Part shown: in pieces, positions 6,342 through 6,404 of the stretch
Layout: each line of letters opens with the position of its first letter
Numbering within the stretch: position 1 is the stretch's first letter
Assembly: GCA_946631535.1 (NCBI GenBank)
Contig: CAMPAF010000181.1
Coordinates: 1 to 6,404 of the forward strand
DNA from: an uncultured Verrucomicrobiota bacterium
Lineage (GTDB): Bacteria; Verrucomicrobiota; Kiritimatiellia; RFP12; UBA1067
Reading direction: 5' to 3'
Length of the DNA stretch: 6,404 nucleotides
Made by a program: the position numbers and the translations under genes
Notes under the pieces: model-generated
Database searches by the model: none
Told to the model about the DNA's origin: nothing
Seen by the model: the letters and a program-made list of their open reading frames with translations, nothing else

Positions 6342-6404
6342 CTATTTCCTCACCATCTCGGTGATCGTGGAAAGGAACTGGTTGACGTCCGTGAAGCGGC
6401 GGTA
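6342..6404 (-). CDS. 3' end of an unidentified gene (partial)
   Basis: The window opens inside this gene. The readable part is 20 codons ending in TAG, with C-terminal residues YRRFTDVNQFLSTITEMVRK. I chose this frame because its third codon positions are almost all G or C, as in the neighbouring genes, and because it stops six bases before the manC start. One other frame is also open but reads as low-complexity Pro/His/Arg. The tail looks like an amphipathic C-terminal helix, which is too little to name a family. The short spacing, and the placement of the manC ribosome-binding site inside its last codons, suggest it shares an operon with manC. It may therefore belong to sugar-nucleotide or surface-polysaccharide metabolism, but that is inference from position only. 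Confidence 0.55.
   Translation of the reverse strand, partial: YRRFTDVNQFLSTITEMVRK

Overview
The window is a GC-rich bacterial stretch in which every gene I can support lies on the minus strand, so transcription runs from the high-coordinate end to the low-coordinate end. The gene mix suggests the PVC superphylum, most likely Kiritimatiellota or a relative from a gut or other anaerobic habitat (Lentisphaerota and Verrucomicrobiota are alternatives). It pairs a very large secreted Gly/Asn/Thr-rich beta-repeat protein with a secreted clan-A type glycoside hydrolase and places them next to sugar-nucleotide genes. The taxonomic call is an inference from protein style; there is no marker gene here.

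Layout in order of transcription: (1) 6404-6342, the last 20 codons of an unidentified gene; (2) 6335-5259, a single-domain mannose-1-phosphate guanylyltransferase (ManC type), which makes GDP-mannose; (3) 5259-4303, a HAD-superfamily protein of unrecognised family whose start codon overlaps the manC stop by one base; (4) a 76-base gap, the only plausible promoter region in the window; (5) 4226-707, a secreted beta-repeat protein of about 1172 residues whose reading frame is broken once, at a run of five G near 3286-3290; (6) 684-1, the first 228 residues of a secreted cellulase-like glycoside hydrolase that runs off the window edge.

Genes 1-3 look like one cytoplasmic, translationally coupled unit built around GDP-mannose supply. 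Genes 5-6 look like a second unit of two exported proteins, 22 bases apart, each with a signal peptide and an AAGGA ribosome-binding site seven bases before its ATG. Whether the two units are functionally linked (mannosylated surface material, polysaccharide degradation) cannot be decided from the sequence.

The point most worth checking is the frame break in gene 5. Removing one G from the G5 run joins the two halves into one continuous, sensible protein. The break is therefore an assembly or sequencing error, a recent inactivating or phase-variable insertion, or (least likely) a +1 recoding site. No RNA genes, CRISPR arrays, insertion sequences or clear terminators were seen. No intergenic stretch exceeds about 80 bases.
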